The notes under the pieces were generated by a model, which saw only the letters and a program-made list of their open reading frames with translations, was not told the origin of the DNA and did no database searches. From contig NZ_KB913034.1 in assembly GCF_000384195.1 (NCBI RefSeq), positions 1,121,614 through 1,185,613 on the forward strand: DNA of 64,000 bases. The letters are read 5' to 3'. Of the stretch, positions 18,435 to 26,914 are shown in pieces. The DNA comes from Allobaculum stercoricanis DSM 13633. GTDB taxonomy: Bacteria; Bacillota_I; Bacilli_A; Erysipelotrichales; Erysipelotrichaceae. Position numbers and translations under genes: made by a program. The first letter of the stretch is position 1; the number at the start of each line of letters is the position of its first letter.

Positions 18435-18481
18435 TTTAAAAGAAAAGGACAGAACTACCGGCTTGAAGCTGAGTCTGTCCT
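18435..18481 (-). terminator. Terminator between secE and nusG
   Basis: AGGACAGA (18446-18453) pairs with TCTGTCCT (18474-18481); T-rich tract on the minus-strand side. Unusual inside the normally co-transcribed secE-nusG pair. Confidence 0.75.
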
Positions 18482-18503
18482 GTTGCCTTGCATGTCGTGA
18501 ATC

Positions 18504-18707
18504 TTACAGAGAAAGGATCCAGCTAATTAGTCCGGTAGCTGCAATTTCACAAATGAAGAAGTAGAGTCCGAACAACAACGTGAACACAATGACCAGTGCT
18601 GAACTAGAAGAAAGTTTTTTAAATGTTGGCCATTGAACTTTTTTCAGTTCAGCAACTACAGCACCTGGTGCAAACGTTGCTTTATGAAGTAAATCTTGAT
18701 CTTCCAT
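18504..18707 (-). CDS. secE: Preprotein translocase subunit SecE
   Basis: A 67-residue single-spanning SecE: the amphipathic motif AELKKVQWPTFKKL precedes one transmembrane helix (about residues 36-62). Essential clamp subunit of SecYEG. Located between rpmG and nusG as in Bacillus. Confidence 0.94.
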   Translation of the reverse strand: MEDQDLLHKATFAPGAVVAELKKVQWPTFKKLSSSSALVIVFTLLFGLYFFICEIAATGLISWILSL

Positions 18708-18723
18708 GATATATACCTAATTT

Positions 18724-18873
18724 CTATTTCGATTCTTTATGCAAAGTATGTTTGTTGCATTTAGGGCAGAATTTTTTAATTTCCAAACGCCCTGTCTGCG
18801 TTTTTTTATTTTTGTCTGTTGTGTAATTTCTAGAAAAACACTCACTGCAAACTAGTGTAATTTTATCAGCCAT
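18724..18873 (-). CDS. rpmG: 50S ribosomal protein L33
   Basis: A 49-residue frame starting [19 protein letters not shown], with the zinc-binding cysteine pairs CSEC (9-12) and CPKC (36-39) of zinc-type L33. AAAGGAGG precedes the ATG at 18873. It is upstream of secE by 16 nt, the order expected from Bacillus (rpmGB-secE-nusG). Confidence 0.93.
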   Translation of the reverse strand: MADKITLVCSECFSRNYTTDKNKKTQTGRLEIKKFCPKCNKHTLHKESK

Positions 18874-19027
18874 TTTCAGGCCTCCTTTGCAAGATACAAG
18901 AATAACATTGTCAATGAGTCAAGTCAACGAACGCAAGGCGTTCTTCCCATGCGCATCGCGAAAATCGCCTTTAAATTCAATAGATCACGACCAATTTGCA
19001 TTTATTCCATCCCTTCATTCTCATTTG

Positions 19028-19702
19028 TTAAAGAGGGGTCGAAGGCGGAAAGAATGAATTCTGTTGAACATATTTCCATTTATCAGACGCTTTACGAATA
19101 ATCCGATACACCTTTTGTTTTGTGATATCCATCTGTTTGGCAACATCGCTTGTTGGATAACCAGCTTGCATCATCGTTAAAACTTCCATCTCTTCTTTAG
19201 ATAACTGTGACTCTAGGCAATGAAGTACTGTTTCTAAAGTAAGATGATTAATGAGATCATTTTCGAATTGAACAAAGCTCGTGCGCGAATAGCGTTCCCA
19301 TTCAACCATCGTTCCATCTTCATTGGTCTGTTGCAATGAAACGATTTTATCGCTCGGGATTGTCTTTTTGTATGTTTGCACACGCAATACATTTCGCGCT
19401 TTATTGACCAAATATTTATATAAACATGTGCCAAAACTAGCGTCCATATCTTCGCGATATAAATCGACTAGATCACAAACGATAGTATATGCATCATTCA
19501 CCCATTCTTCCATCGTCATAATTCGCGACGGAATGCAAAAGCGGTGATAAATCGAATGAATTGTTGGCAGATATAAGTTTAATAACATGCTCAACGCTTC
19601 TTGATCTTTCATACGAGATAGATACAACAATTCGTTTGTTTGTTCTAAATCGTTATTTTTAAATTTATTGTTATTCTTTTGTGAAGTGATTAAACCAACC
19701 AT
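19028..19702 (-). CDS. sigH: Sigma-70-family factor, SigH-like
   Basis: A 224-residue alternative sigma factor. Region 2 spans about 25-100 (LLYLSRMKDQEALSMLLNLY, then EEWVNDAYTIVCDLV) and region 4 about 160-212 (LSKEEMEVLTMMQAGYPTSDVAKQMDITKQKVYRIIRKA, a helix-turn-helix). The family level is clear; the SigH identity rests on position between rlmB and rpmG, where Bacillus subtilis keeps sigH. The sequence is divergent, and in a probable non-sporulating organism its regulon is unknown. No strong ribosome binding site is seen at 19702, so an internal start is possible. Confidence 0.75.
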   Translation of the reverse strand: MVGLITSQKNNNKFKNNDLEQTNELLYLSRMKDQEALSMLLNLYLPTIHSIYHRFCIPSRIMTMEEWVNDAYTIVCDLVDLYREDMDASFGTCLYKYLVNKARNVLRVQTYKKTIPSDKIVSLQQTNEDGTMVEWERYSRTSFVQFENDLINHLTLETVLHCLESQLSKEEMEVLTMMQAGYPTSDVAKQMDITKQKVYRIIRKASDKWKYVQQNSFFPPSTPL

Positions 19703-19744
19703 ATTCCAATTCCTTTGAAATCTGGTCGCTATATTGTTGAGTCT

Positions 19745-20485
19745 TTATTGAAGATTGTCTCTTTGATTTTGAATTTCGTACATCAAGACACCAGCAGCAA
19801 CTGATGCATTTAAAGATTGTACTTTACCATACATCGGAATATGAACTTTGAAGTCACAAGCGTCTTTAACACTTTTAGACATTCCTTTTTGTTCATTCCC
19901 AATCACGAGGACTAAAGGTCGATCATACAAGCCTTTTCGATAATCTACACTTTTCTCATCAAAGTCACTACCAGCAACCCAATAGCCTGCATCTTTAAGC
20001 TTTTTTAAAGCTTGAGCCATGCTTGATACGCTTGCAACCGGAACACTATAAGCAGCCCCAGCAGACGTTTTGACTGCCGCAGGCGTTAATCCAGCGCCTT
20101 TGTGTTTGCAAAGAATTAATCCATTAGCACCCGCTGCATCAGCAGATCTTAAAATCGCTCCCACGTTATGTGGATCTTGGATTTCATCTAATGCGATCAA
20201 AAGTGGATAACGAGTGTTTGTAGAATCCGGCAATGAATTTAATAATTCATCGAGTGACATTAAAGCCATATCTTTAACACGTGCTGCAATTCCTTGATGA
20301 ACGCCATGATCGGTCATTTTATCCATTTCCTTTTTGGAAACAGTTTTTAAACGAATCGATTTTGGTAAATTGCTTAAAATCTTTTCAATACGTTGGTCGC
20401 GTGCTCCGTTTTGAATATATAAATCAAGAATTTCTTGAGGATTTTCTTTGAGCGTTTCAAATACATTTTTTCCATAAACAATCAT
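19745..20485 (-). CDS. rlmB: 23S rRNA (guanosine-2'-O-)-methyltransferase RlmB
   Basis: A 246-residue SpoU-family methyltransferase. The N-terminal L30e-like substrate-binding domain (MIVYGKNVFETLKENP...) is followed by the knotted SPOUT domain: LDEIQDPHNVGAILRSADAAG, LVIGNEQKGMS and IPMYGKVQSLNASVAAGVLMYE, the three SpoU motifs. It methylates a guanosine in 23S rRNA. The ATG at 20485 overlaps the mrnC stop as ATGA and has GGGGGA upstream. Confidence 0.94.
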   Translation of the reverse strand: MIVYGKNVFETLKENPQEILDLYIQNGARDQRIEKILSNLPKSIRLKTVSKKEMDKMTDHGVHQGIAARVKDMALMSLDELLNSLPDSTNTRYPLLIALDEIQDPHNVGAILRSADAAGANGLILCKHKGAGLTPAAVKTSAGAAYSVPVASVSSMAQALKKLKDAGYWVAGSDFDEKSVDYRKGLYDRPLVLVIGNEQKGMSKSVKDACDFKVHIPMYGKVQSLNASVAAGVLMYEIQNQRDNLQ

Positions 20486-20868
20486 AGAAGGTCCCCCAAT
20501 TCCATACATTGATCCAACAAAATCGCCATGCGATCTTCGTGATGATACAAATATAAATAGCCAAATAATGCTTCAAGTGCAGTCGCTTTTAAATACGTTT
20601 GTAAGTCGGAATTTTTTGCCACACTTTTAACATGTGCATTACGTCCGCGACGAACAATTTCCATCTCATCTTCGTTTAAGCATTCAGATTCAATAAGTTT
20701 TTCTAATACAAAAGCTTGTCCACTCGCGCTACAAATTTTAGCGTTGCGTTTTTGCAATTGATCCGCTTTGCGAATTCCGGCATCTAAAATATGTTTACGC
20801 GCTTTTGCACTATAAATGGCATCCCCCATCCAAGCTAAAACAACGGGGTTTTCCATAACGATTTCCAT
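20482..20868 (-). CDS. mrnC: Mini-ribonuclease 3 (Mini-III)
   Basis: A 128-residue RNase III-like catalytic domain without a dsRNA-binding domain, as normal for Mini-III, which matures 23S rRNA ends. The catalytic Asp lies in LAWMGDAIYSAKARKHIL and the second acidic helix in LEALFGYLYLYH. Start ATG overlaps the cysS stop (TAATG). Order cysS-mrnC-rlmB as in Bacillus. Confidence 0.93.
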   Translation of the reverse strand: MEIVMENPVVLAWMGDAIYSAKARKHILDAGIRKADQLQKRNAKICSASGQAFVLEKLIESECLNEDEMEIVRRGRNAHVKSVAKNSDLQTYLKATALEALFGYLYLYHHEDRMAILLDQCMELGDLL

Positions 20869-22211
20869 TAGATCAAACCTAATTCCATCAATTTAGCGCG
20901 GCATTCATCTGCTGTCGCATAATCTTTATTGCATACTGCTTGTTTCCAGTTGCAATAGAGTTGTTTATCTTCTTCGGATGGTTGAGGGAATTCTAAATCA
21001 ATTCCAAGTACATAAAGCATTCCTGAGATTGATGCAAACAACTGATTAAGTTTGTCATAATCCAACTCACGTTTTCTTAAAAGTTGGTTCATTTCTTTTA
21101 CTGTTGATTGCAAAGCAGAAATCGCATTTGGTGTATTCAAATCGTCTTCCATGGCTTCGATAAATGTTTTCCAAGATGCTTCGTCTTTTGGTGCATTCAA
21201 ATCGAATTTATCCGCCAAGCATAATTGGAATTTAGCTTGGCTCATTGGTTTTTGGATTTTAGAGATTTCTTTTTGCGCATTTTCTAAAACTGTTTCAGAA
21301 ATTGTCAACGGTGCACGATAGTGTGTAGAAATCATCATCCAGCGGCAAGCAGGACCACCAAATTCTTCAATCAGATCTTTGGCTTGCATAACGTTGCCTA
21401 AAGATTTAGACATTTTAACTTTATCTTTTCCGACATTAATCATGCCGTTATGAATCCATGTGTTCGCCAATGTTGAATTGCATGTTTGACGAGCTTGAGC
21501 CATTTCATTTTCATGGTGAGGAAATTTTAAATCTAAACCTCCCCCGTGAATGTCAATCGCTGGCTTTTTAAAGACGTCTTGAATCATAACAACACATTCT
21601 GTATGCCAACCTGGACGTCCTTTACCCCATGGAGAATCCCATTGGATTCCTTGGTCTGTTTTTTTCCAAAGCGTAAAGTCGAGTGGATTTTCTTTTTTAT
21701 CATTTTCGTCAATACGCGCTCCCACAAGTAAATCATCTACTTTTTGATGGGATAATTCACCATAATGAGAATCAGAGTTTACACGGAAATAAACGTCTTG
21801 ATCCACAACATATGCAGAACCGTTTTGAACGAGTTCATCGATAAAATGAATAATCTTATCCATTGTTTCCGTTACACGAGGAGTATAGTCTGGGTTTCTC
21901 GCCCCCAAATCTTTTCTCACTTGTTTGTAAGATTCGATATAGCGGTCAGTAATTTCTTTTTCTGTTTTATTTTCTTCAATTGCTTTTTTAATGATTTTGT
22001 CATCGACATCGGTGTAGTTTGAAGCGTAAGTTACATCGTAGCCTAAAGCTTCAAAAGTTTTATAAAGTGTGTCGAATACAACAATAGGCCTAGCATTTCC
22101 GATATGAGGATCGTTATAAACAGTCGGCCCGCACACATACATGTTTACTTTGCCCGCTTCCATCGGTACAAAATCTTCAACTTGTTGCGTATAGCTGTTA
22201 TAGAGCTTCAT
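20868..22211 (-). CDS. cysS: Cysteinyl-tRNA synthetase
   Basis: A 447-residue class I synthetase charging tRNA-Cys. HIGH-like motif is PHIGNARP near residue 36 with zinc ligands Cys28 (YVCGPTVYND), a Cys in GWHTECVVM and HHENE; KMSKS is present (KVKMSKSLGNV). AGGAGA precedes the ATG. First gene of the conserved block; only 80 nt lie upstream, with the terminator of the preceding gene and no T-box. Confidence 0.97.
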   Translation of the reverse strand: MKLYNSYTQQVEDFVPMEAGKVNMYVCGPTVYNDPHIGNARPIVVFDTLYKTFEALGYDVTYASNYTDVDDKIIKKAIEENKTEKEITDRYIESYKQVRKDLGARNPDYTPRVTETMDKIIHFIDELVQNGSAYVVDQDVYFRVNSDSHYGELSHQKVDDLLVGARIDENDKKENPLDFTLWKKTDQGIQWDSPWGKGRPGWHTECVVMIQDVFKKPAIDIHGGGLDLKFPHHENEMAQARQTCNSTLANTWIHNGMINVGKDKVKMSKSLGNVMQAKDLIEEFGGPACRWMMISTHYRAPLTISETVLENAQKEISKIQKPMSQAKFQLCLADKFDLNAPKDEASWKTFIEAMEDDLNTPNAISALQSTVKEMNQLLRKRELDYDKLNQLFASISGMLYVLGIDLEFPQPSEEDKQLYCNWKQAVCNKDYATADECRAKLMELGLI

Positions 22212-22229
22212 AAATTTTCTCCTGTTAAA

Positions 22230-22253
22230 AAAAGGAAGTTCGCACTTCCTTTT
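22230..22253 (-). terminator. Terminator before cysS
   Basis: AAAAGGAAGT pairs with ACTTCCTTTT around loop TCGC. It ends the 23127-22292 pair; symmetric enough to be bidirectional. Confidence 0.85.
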
Positions 22254-22291
22254 AATAATATATCAAATTTTTAGATGTTCATCTTAGGATA

Positions 22292-22966
22292 TTACCGACC
22301 TTTAAGCAAGTCAGAGATTTCTGATTCAAAAGGCGTACCTTTTAGATGAATTTCGGCTTTTTCAAGCCATTCTTTCATATTCGCTTTGTCGTTTTTATAT
22401 GAATATTGAAGTCCAATTAAATATTCGAATGTTCCCGCACTCACGAGATTGTTTTCTGGAATATTTCCATTTTGATCTTTTAGTTTTTCATAGCGTTCTT
22501 TTACTTGATCAATATATTTTGCTTCTTTTTTTAACAAAATCGAGTGTTGCATGACTAATGGTTCAACTTGAGCAGGTGTACCAAATTCTTTGACTAAATC
22601 GATCATGTGTTCAGCTTTTTTAATTTTTCCTTGTGCGAGGTAGAAATAAAATCCGCGTTCACCTAACTGCGCACGCTGTTTACGATTCAAACGCATGTGG
22701 GTCATGAACTGAATCAGCTCATCCCCTTTTTTCATATCTTTTTTTGCTTCGTATAAACTCAAACGCATACTTTCACGTTCAAACGCAGAGAATGTCACTT
22801 TTGCGATAAAAGAATCTAAATGTTTTTCATAAAGAATTAAATTATCTTCATCTAAATCTTTCATTAATTTTGAGTAGTACACTCGTTTAACTAGTGGCGG
22901 TACAAGTAATACTAATAATAAGAATACGACCGCATACATTAAATACGTCCAAGCTATATTACTCAT
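22292..22966 (-). CDS. Membrane-anchored TPR-like hypothetical protein
   Basis: A 224-residue protein with one N-terminal transmembrane helix (about 7-27) and a cytoplasmic, helical, Lys/Glu-rich body. Paired helices such as RAQLGERGFYFYLAQGKIKKAEHMIDLV and YLIGLQYSYKNDKANMKEWLEKAE suggest tetratricopeptide-like repeats, so it may be a protein-interaction scaffold at the membrane. Start overlaps the stop of a 54-residue gene (ATGA), showing translational coupling. Confidence 0.6.
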   Translation of the reverse strand: MSNIAWTYLMYAVVFLLLVLLVPPLVKRVYYSKLMKDLDEDNLILYEKHLDSFIAKVTFSAFERESMRLSLYEAKKDMKKGDELIQFMTHMRLNRKQRAQLGERGFYFYLAQGKIKKAEHMIDLVKEFGTPAQVEPLVMQHSILLKKEAKYIDQVKERYEKLKDQNGNIPENNLVSAGTFEYLIGLQYSYKNDKANMKEWLEKAEIHLKGTPFESEISDLLKGR

Positions 22967-23127
22967 CGACTTTGCCCATCCTCTTTCAATAAATCTGCGA
23001 ATTGGCGAAGCAATTCTTCACTCACGCCACTCTTTTTCATATTCTCGATATATGCCGCATCAAGATCATCAACGTCTTTTGTTAAATCATCTCGTTCGTC
23101 ATTCACCAATCGTTCACGAATAGCCAT
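22963..23127 (-). CDS. Small acidic protein, coupled to the TPR-like gene
   Basis: A 54-residue frame (MAIRERLVNDERDDLTKDVD at the start) with GAAAGGA before the ATG at 23127 and a 4-nt stop/start overlap with the next gene. Acidic, helical, no signal or membrane segment. Family unknown; the ribosome binding site and the overlap support a real gene. Confidence 0.65.
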   Translation of the reverse strand: MAIRERLVNDERDDLTKDVDDLDAAYIENMKKSGVSEELLRQFADLLKEDGQSR

Positions 23128-23304
23128 AAAAAATCCTTTCTTATTATACTATGGTTTTTACTCATTACCATAAGCGCTTATTAGTAATATCATACTCCGT
23201 TTTGGATTAAATTGTCGAAATTGCGTTTGTTTATTTTAGTAGCATTTCGCACAATCAGTTTAATATGAAATGATACAAACTCATTATGACTCAATCATAA
23301 ATGT

Positions 23305-23330
23305 AAAAAAAAGAGATCCGAAGATCTCTT
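23305..23330 (-). terminator. gapA terminator
   Basis: AAGAGATC/GATCTCTT with loop CGAA, eight T residues on the minus strand. Confidence 0.9.
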
Positions 23331-23371
23331 CTTTTATTGTTATTAAAATTTAAAATATTTGCTGGCGAAAA

Positions 23372-24385
23372 CTAGTTCATTTCAGCGAAGTACTTAATTG
23401 TACGAACCATCTGAGATGTGTAGGAGTTTTCGTTATCGTACCAAGATACAACCTGTACTAATGTGTTTCCATCACCAGTAGGAGCAGCCATAGTCTGAGT
23501 AGCATCGAATAAAGAACCGTATCTCATACCGATGATATCGGAAGAAACGATTTCTTCAGTGTTGTAACCGAAGCTTTCAGTTTGAGCAGCAGCCATAGCA
23601 GCGTTGATTTGATCAACTGTAACTTCACCTTCAACTTCAGCAACTAAAAGAGTTGTAGAACCTGTAGGTACTGGAACACGCTGAGCGGAACCGATTAATT
23701 TACCGTTTAATTCTGGGATAACTAAACCGATAGCTTTTGCAGCACCAGTAGAGTTAGGAACGATGTTCACTGCTGCAGCGCGGGAACGACGTTTGTCACC
23801 TTTTCTTTGTGGACCATCAAGAGTCATTTGGTCACCAGTGTAAGCATGAACTGTAGTCATGATACCGGATTTGATAGGTGCTAAATCGTTAAGAGCTTTT
23901 GCCATAGGAGCAAGGCAGTTAGTTGTGCAGGAAGCCGCAGAAATGATTGTGTCTTCTGCTTTTAATGTTTCGTGGTTAACGTTGTAAACGATTGTTGGAA
24001 GATCGTTTCCTGCAGGTGCAGAAATAACGACTTTTTTAGCGCCAGCATTGATGTGTGCTTGTGCTTTAGCTTTAGAAGTATAGAAACCTGTGCATTCTAA
24101 TACTACGTCTACATCGAGAGCGCCCCAAGGTAAGTTGTTAGCGTCTGCTTCTTTGAAGATTTTGATTTCTTTACCATCTACGATGATAGAATCTTCTGTA
24201 GATTCAACTTTGTCAGCTAATTTGTAAGTTCCTTGAGTGGAATCGTATTTAAGTAAATGAGCTAACATTTCTGGTTTTGTCAAATCGTTGATAGCAACTA
24301 CTTCGTAGTTTGGATCATCAAACATTTGACGGAATGCAAGACGGCCGATACGTCCAAAGCCGTTTAAAGCAACTTTTACTGTCAT
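23372..24385 (-). CDS. gapA: Glyceraldehyde-3-phosphate dehydrogenase
   Basis: A 337-residue glycolytic enzyme making 1,3-bisphosphoglycerate with NAD. NAD-binding start [18 protein letters not shown], catalytic Cys in [15 protein letters not shown], substrate loop [20 protein letters not shown] sits 10 nt before the ATG at 24385; the open frame continues upstream only by chance. It is monocistronic with its own consensus promoter and terminator. Confidence 0.98.
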   Translation of the reverse strand: MTVKVALNGFGRIGRLAFRQMFDDPNYEVVAINDLTKPEMLAHLLKYDSTQGTYKLADKVESTEDSIIVDGKEIKIFKEADANNLPWGALDVDVVLECTGFYTSKAKAQAHINAGAKKVVISAPAGNDLPTIVYNVNHETLKAEDTIISAASCTTNCLAPMAKALNDLAPIKSGIMTTVHAYTGDQMTLDGPQRKGDKRRSRAAAVNIVPNSTGAAKAIGLVIPELNGKLIGSAQRVPVPTGSTTLLVAEVEGEVTVDQINAAMAAAQTESFGYNTEEIVSSDIIGMRYGSLFDATQTMAAPTGDGNTLVQVVSWYDNENSYTSQMVRTIKYFAEMN

Positions 24386-24416
24386 GGTCAGTAAATCCTC
24401 CTTTAATAACAAATTA

Positions 24417-24445
24417 ATTATAAGTTTATGGGTATAGACTGTCAA
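24417..24445 (-). promoter_or_regulatory. gapA promoter
   Basis: Minus-strand TTGACA (24440-24445) and TATAAT (24417-24422), 17 bp apart: a perfect sigma-A promoter 32 nt before the start codon. Confidence 0.9.
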
Positions 24446-24538
24446 TCATTTAGACTTTCGCAAAGTTCATGAGGGTCATCTTTTCTTCTCAACAAAAATG
24501 TCACATTTTTGAATATTGAAAAAGTGCGATTGCTAGGG

Positions 24539-24571
24539 CATACATTGTGTTTCACTAAAAACCATTGAAAA
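24539..24571 (+). repeat. 33-bp direct repeat, left copy
   Basis: Matches 26780-26812 at 30 of 33 positions (CATACATTGTGTTTCA is identical at the left of both). The two copies bracket 2.2 kb holding the Ltp-domain gene and the lipoprotein gene. In the 24386-24790 gap I otherwise see only the gapA promoter and the element at 24691. Confidence 0.85.
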
Positions 24572-24690
24572 AGTCTTTTATCCTAAAGAATTCTTTTTTT
24601 ACACTAATCCCTCAAACAAAACCAGTCTCAACAAAACATTCGCTATCTTGGACGTCAACTTCAAATTGTATATTTCAGCATTTTATACAC

Positions 24691-24753
24691 AAAAAATTCC
24701 CTTTAATGAGAACTCGTTTAGCTATATCGAGCAATCGTTTGAAAGGGAATTTT
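24691..24753 (-). terminator. Composite terminator of the Ltp-domain gene
   Basis: TTCCCTTT (24697-24704) pairs with AAAGGGAA (24742-24749), inner stem ACTCG/CGAG-; T run on the minus strand. Same build as the elements at 4019 and 48443. Confidence 0.75.
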
Positions 24754-24790
24754 GCATTGAATCTCTATAAAAATTAGAATAATTTTATTT

Positions 24791-25651
24791 TTAATAGCCT
24801 ACTGCTACCAATGCTTTATCAATTTGCTCCTGATTAAAACCATAATAAAGCATCTCTTCAGTCAATTTATTCTTTGATTCACCTCTACCATTTTCCTTGG
24901 CATATTTTACAGCTTCTTCTTTCCAATCTACATTCATATGATCTACCGCAAAAGTCGCATCTTCTATTGGGTATCCATCATCTGAAACTAAAAGTTCATT
25001 AATAAGATAATCTCGACCACAATGCCAACTATTAACTCTCTCGTAAGCTTTTAAAATGGCATTTCTTTGACTTGTTGTTAGTTCAATTGTATATTCTCGA
25101 GAATTTAGCTCTTTACCACACGATTTACACTTTTGAACTTCTTCACCTGGAGTGACAACTGCCTGTGCAGAAATTACACAATTCGTTTTAACTTCCCAAT
25201 CTCCTGTTGTATGAGCGACTTTGTCTAAACTTTCAGAAACAGTTTCTTTGCATCTTGAGCAAGTCCCTTCTTTAAGACCGTCTTTGCTGCAAGTTGATTC
25301 TTTAATCGTTGTCCATTTCGAAACTTCGTGTCCTAAAGGCTTTCCTTCTGTTTTTTTGCAAACAGAACATGTCCTAGGCGTTTTGCATGTAGCCTCTTCC
25401 CATTTATGTCCTAGTGGTTCCCCATCTGTTTTTTTGCAAACAGAACATGTCTTAGGTGTTTCACATGTGGCTTTTACCCATTTATGTCCTAATGGTTCCC
25501 CATCTGTTTTTTTGCAAATGGAACATGTCTTAGGTGTTTCACATGTAGCTTCATTCCATTTATGATAGCTCGTATAAAAAATGATCCCTGAAAGAACTAT
25601 TACCGCCAAAGTTGATAGGATGATAATCGTCCGTTTTTTCTTCTTATCCAT
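24791..25651 (-). CDS. Membrane-anchored protein with Cys-rich repeats and Ltp-type C-terminal domain
   Basis: A 286-residue protein. Lys-rich start, transmembrane helix at about 8-27, then three 26-residue repeats (30-107; HKWxxATCxTPxTCSxCKK pattern) and two further CxxC pairs (to about 180), so probably several zinc ribbons outside the cell. Residues 193-286 (TSQRNAILKAYERVNSWHCG, then AVDHMNVDWKEEAVKYAKEN) match the repeat of the Ltp family of host cell-surface lipoproteins. The founding member, from phage TP-J34, blocks DNA injection by other phages. That supports a superinfection-exclusion hypothesis, not proof. Co-transcribed with the lipoprotein gene upstream (14 nt gap) and flanked by direct repeats. 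Confidence 0.75.
   Translation of the reverse strand: MDKKKKRTIIILSTLAVIVLSGIIFYTSYHKWNEATCETPKTCSICKKTDGEPLGHKWVKATCETPKTCSVCKKTDGEPLGHKWEEATCKTPRTCSVCKKTEGKPLGHEVSKWTTIKESTCSKDGLKEGTCSRCKETVSESLDKVAHTTGDWEVKTNCVISAQAVVTPGEEVQKCKSCGKELNSREYTIELTTSQRNAILKAYERVNSWHCGRDYLINELLVSDDGYPIEDATFAVDHMNVDWKEEAVKYAKENGRGESKNKLTEEMLYYGFNQEQIDKALVAVGY
25331..25564 (-). repeat. Three tandem 78-bp coding repeats
   Basis: Encode residues 30-107 of the Ltp-domain protein. The DNA copies are also very similar, so recent duplication or copy-number change is likely. Confidence 0.85.
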
Positions 25652-25665
25652 TTAACTCTTCATCC

Positions 25666-26490
25666 TTACTTAGCAGGAACATCAATCATATAATTTGTAA
25701 ACATCAAATCATAATTATCACTGTATGAATCAGGCAAAACAAATTGGAAAGGTTCGTTCTGTTCGATAGCTGGGAAAATCACAGTTCCTGATGAACTCGT
25801 TCCAGCCATCACCTCATAAGATAGTTCTTGTAGTTCCGGTGTGTTGTAAATTGTCATACTTTGATTGTTTTGATCTAGTTGTTGCCCATCAATAACTAAT
25901 TTTGAAGAATACACTCCACAACTAAAATTATAATCTGTTCCATTTTTGATTGTCACATAGAGCCGTGTTTCATCTTTAGCGTATTCGACTTTATCCACTG
26001 TAACGACAATGCCATTTTGGTCCTGGCTAACTGCTGGAGAAATTTCAGCAATTGTTGGCGTAACAATATCCTTATAGGAACTTTTTGTTACTTTTGCGTC
26101 AACAATTAATGGACTCACTACTTCACCACCAAAAGAGTTTTCACCTTTTAAAGTGCCATCAACCTTTCCATCGACGATTACATAATCATTTGCCTTAATA
26201 TCCTCTCCAGCTTCTGTGTGGGCAATGAAGTCCTGATCATAATTTGAAACATCGTGCCATATTTGAATTGACATTCTCTCTTCATCATCTTGCGGAATTG
26301 AAAAGACCTGGCCTGTAAGTTTTACATGTTTACCTTTGTATGCGTTTGGATTGTTAAAAAAATCTGTAATCTCAGATTCTTCCAAGTACACAACTTCTTT
26401 AGGCTCATTTGAATTTCCACTACATCCTGTCAATGTACCAGCGAGTATTGTCATAACACTCATAAGAGTAAATATTTTTTTCTTCATCAT
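25666..26490 (-). CDS. Lipoprotein with OB-fold-like and DUF5067-like regions
   Basis: A 274-residue lipoprotein: signal peptide with lipobox LTGC, Cys near residue 23. Residues 35-130 (EITDFFNNPNAYKGKHVKLTGQV, DYVIVDGKVDG) resemble the tRNA-anti-like/OB-fold domain of exported proteins. Residues 150-270 (GIVVTVDKVEYAKDETRLYVTIKNG) resemble the immunoglobulin-like DUF5067/DUF4352 domains. Expected to be anchored on the outer face of the membrane. AAAGGAG precedes two consecutive ATG codons. It is transcribed ahead of the Ltp-domain gene and shares the repeat-bounded segment with it. Confidence 0.75.
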   Translation of the reverse strand: MMKKKIFTLMSVMTILAGTLTGCSGNSNEPKEVVYLEESEITDFFNNPNAYKGKHVKLTGQVFSIPQDDEERMSIQIWHDVSNYDQDFIAHTEAGEDIKANDYVIVDGKVDGTLKGENSFGGEVVSPLIVDAKVTKSSYKDIVTPTIAEISPAVSQDQNGIVVTVDKVEYAKDETRLYVTIKNGTDYNFSCGVYSSKLVIDGQQLDQNNQSMTIYNTPELQELSYEVMAGTSSSGTVIFPAIEQNEPFQFVLPDSYSDNYDLMFTNYMIDVPAK

Positions 26491-26779
26491 TTTTTCTCCT
26501 TTACTTCCTCTTATTTCTCTACAAGCTATATTTTAGCATAATGGTATTTGTATTTATATCATCTATATCATTTTATATGCATAATTAATTTTAGTCTTGC
26601 AAAAACTTCTACTTTATTTGTTATAAATCATAAGTTTTATATGAAAATCAAATCATAATCAACATCAAATTCAGTAGATCAAAAAAGTGAAAATTCTAAC
26701 CCTTGGAGTAAACGAAAAAACATAGGCACCATTGTTAAATCGATACCGATTTCATTCTTATAAAGAGCGATCTTGATAC

Positions 26780-26812
26780 CATACATTGTGTTTCATTGAA
26801 AAGCATTGAAAA
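26780..26812 (+). repeat. 33-bp direct repeat, right copy
   Basis: Partner of 24539-24571. It lies about 100 nt before the Lrp/AsnC-type gene. The gap 26491-26914 otherwise holds the promoter region of that gene (a TATAAT near 26855) and nothing else I can support. Confidence 0.85.
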
Positions 26813-26914
26813 TCATATCGTTTTTGAAAATATTCTGATTTTTTTCACACATGCATTATAATGGTTTAAACGTCTGCATTTTTGATTCTTCACAAGCAGA
26901 CAGAAAGGAATACT

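Noticed and set aside
22212..22291. T-box leader for cysS
   Set aside because: Only 80 nt separate cysS from the preceding gene and they contain just a terminator and the ribosome binding site.
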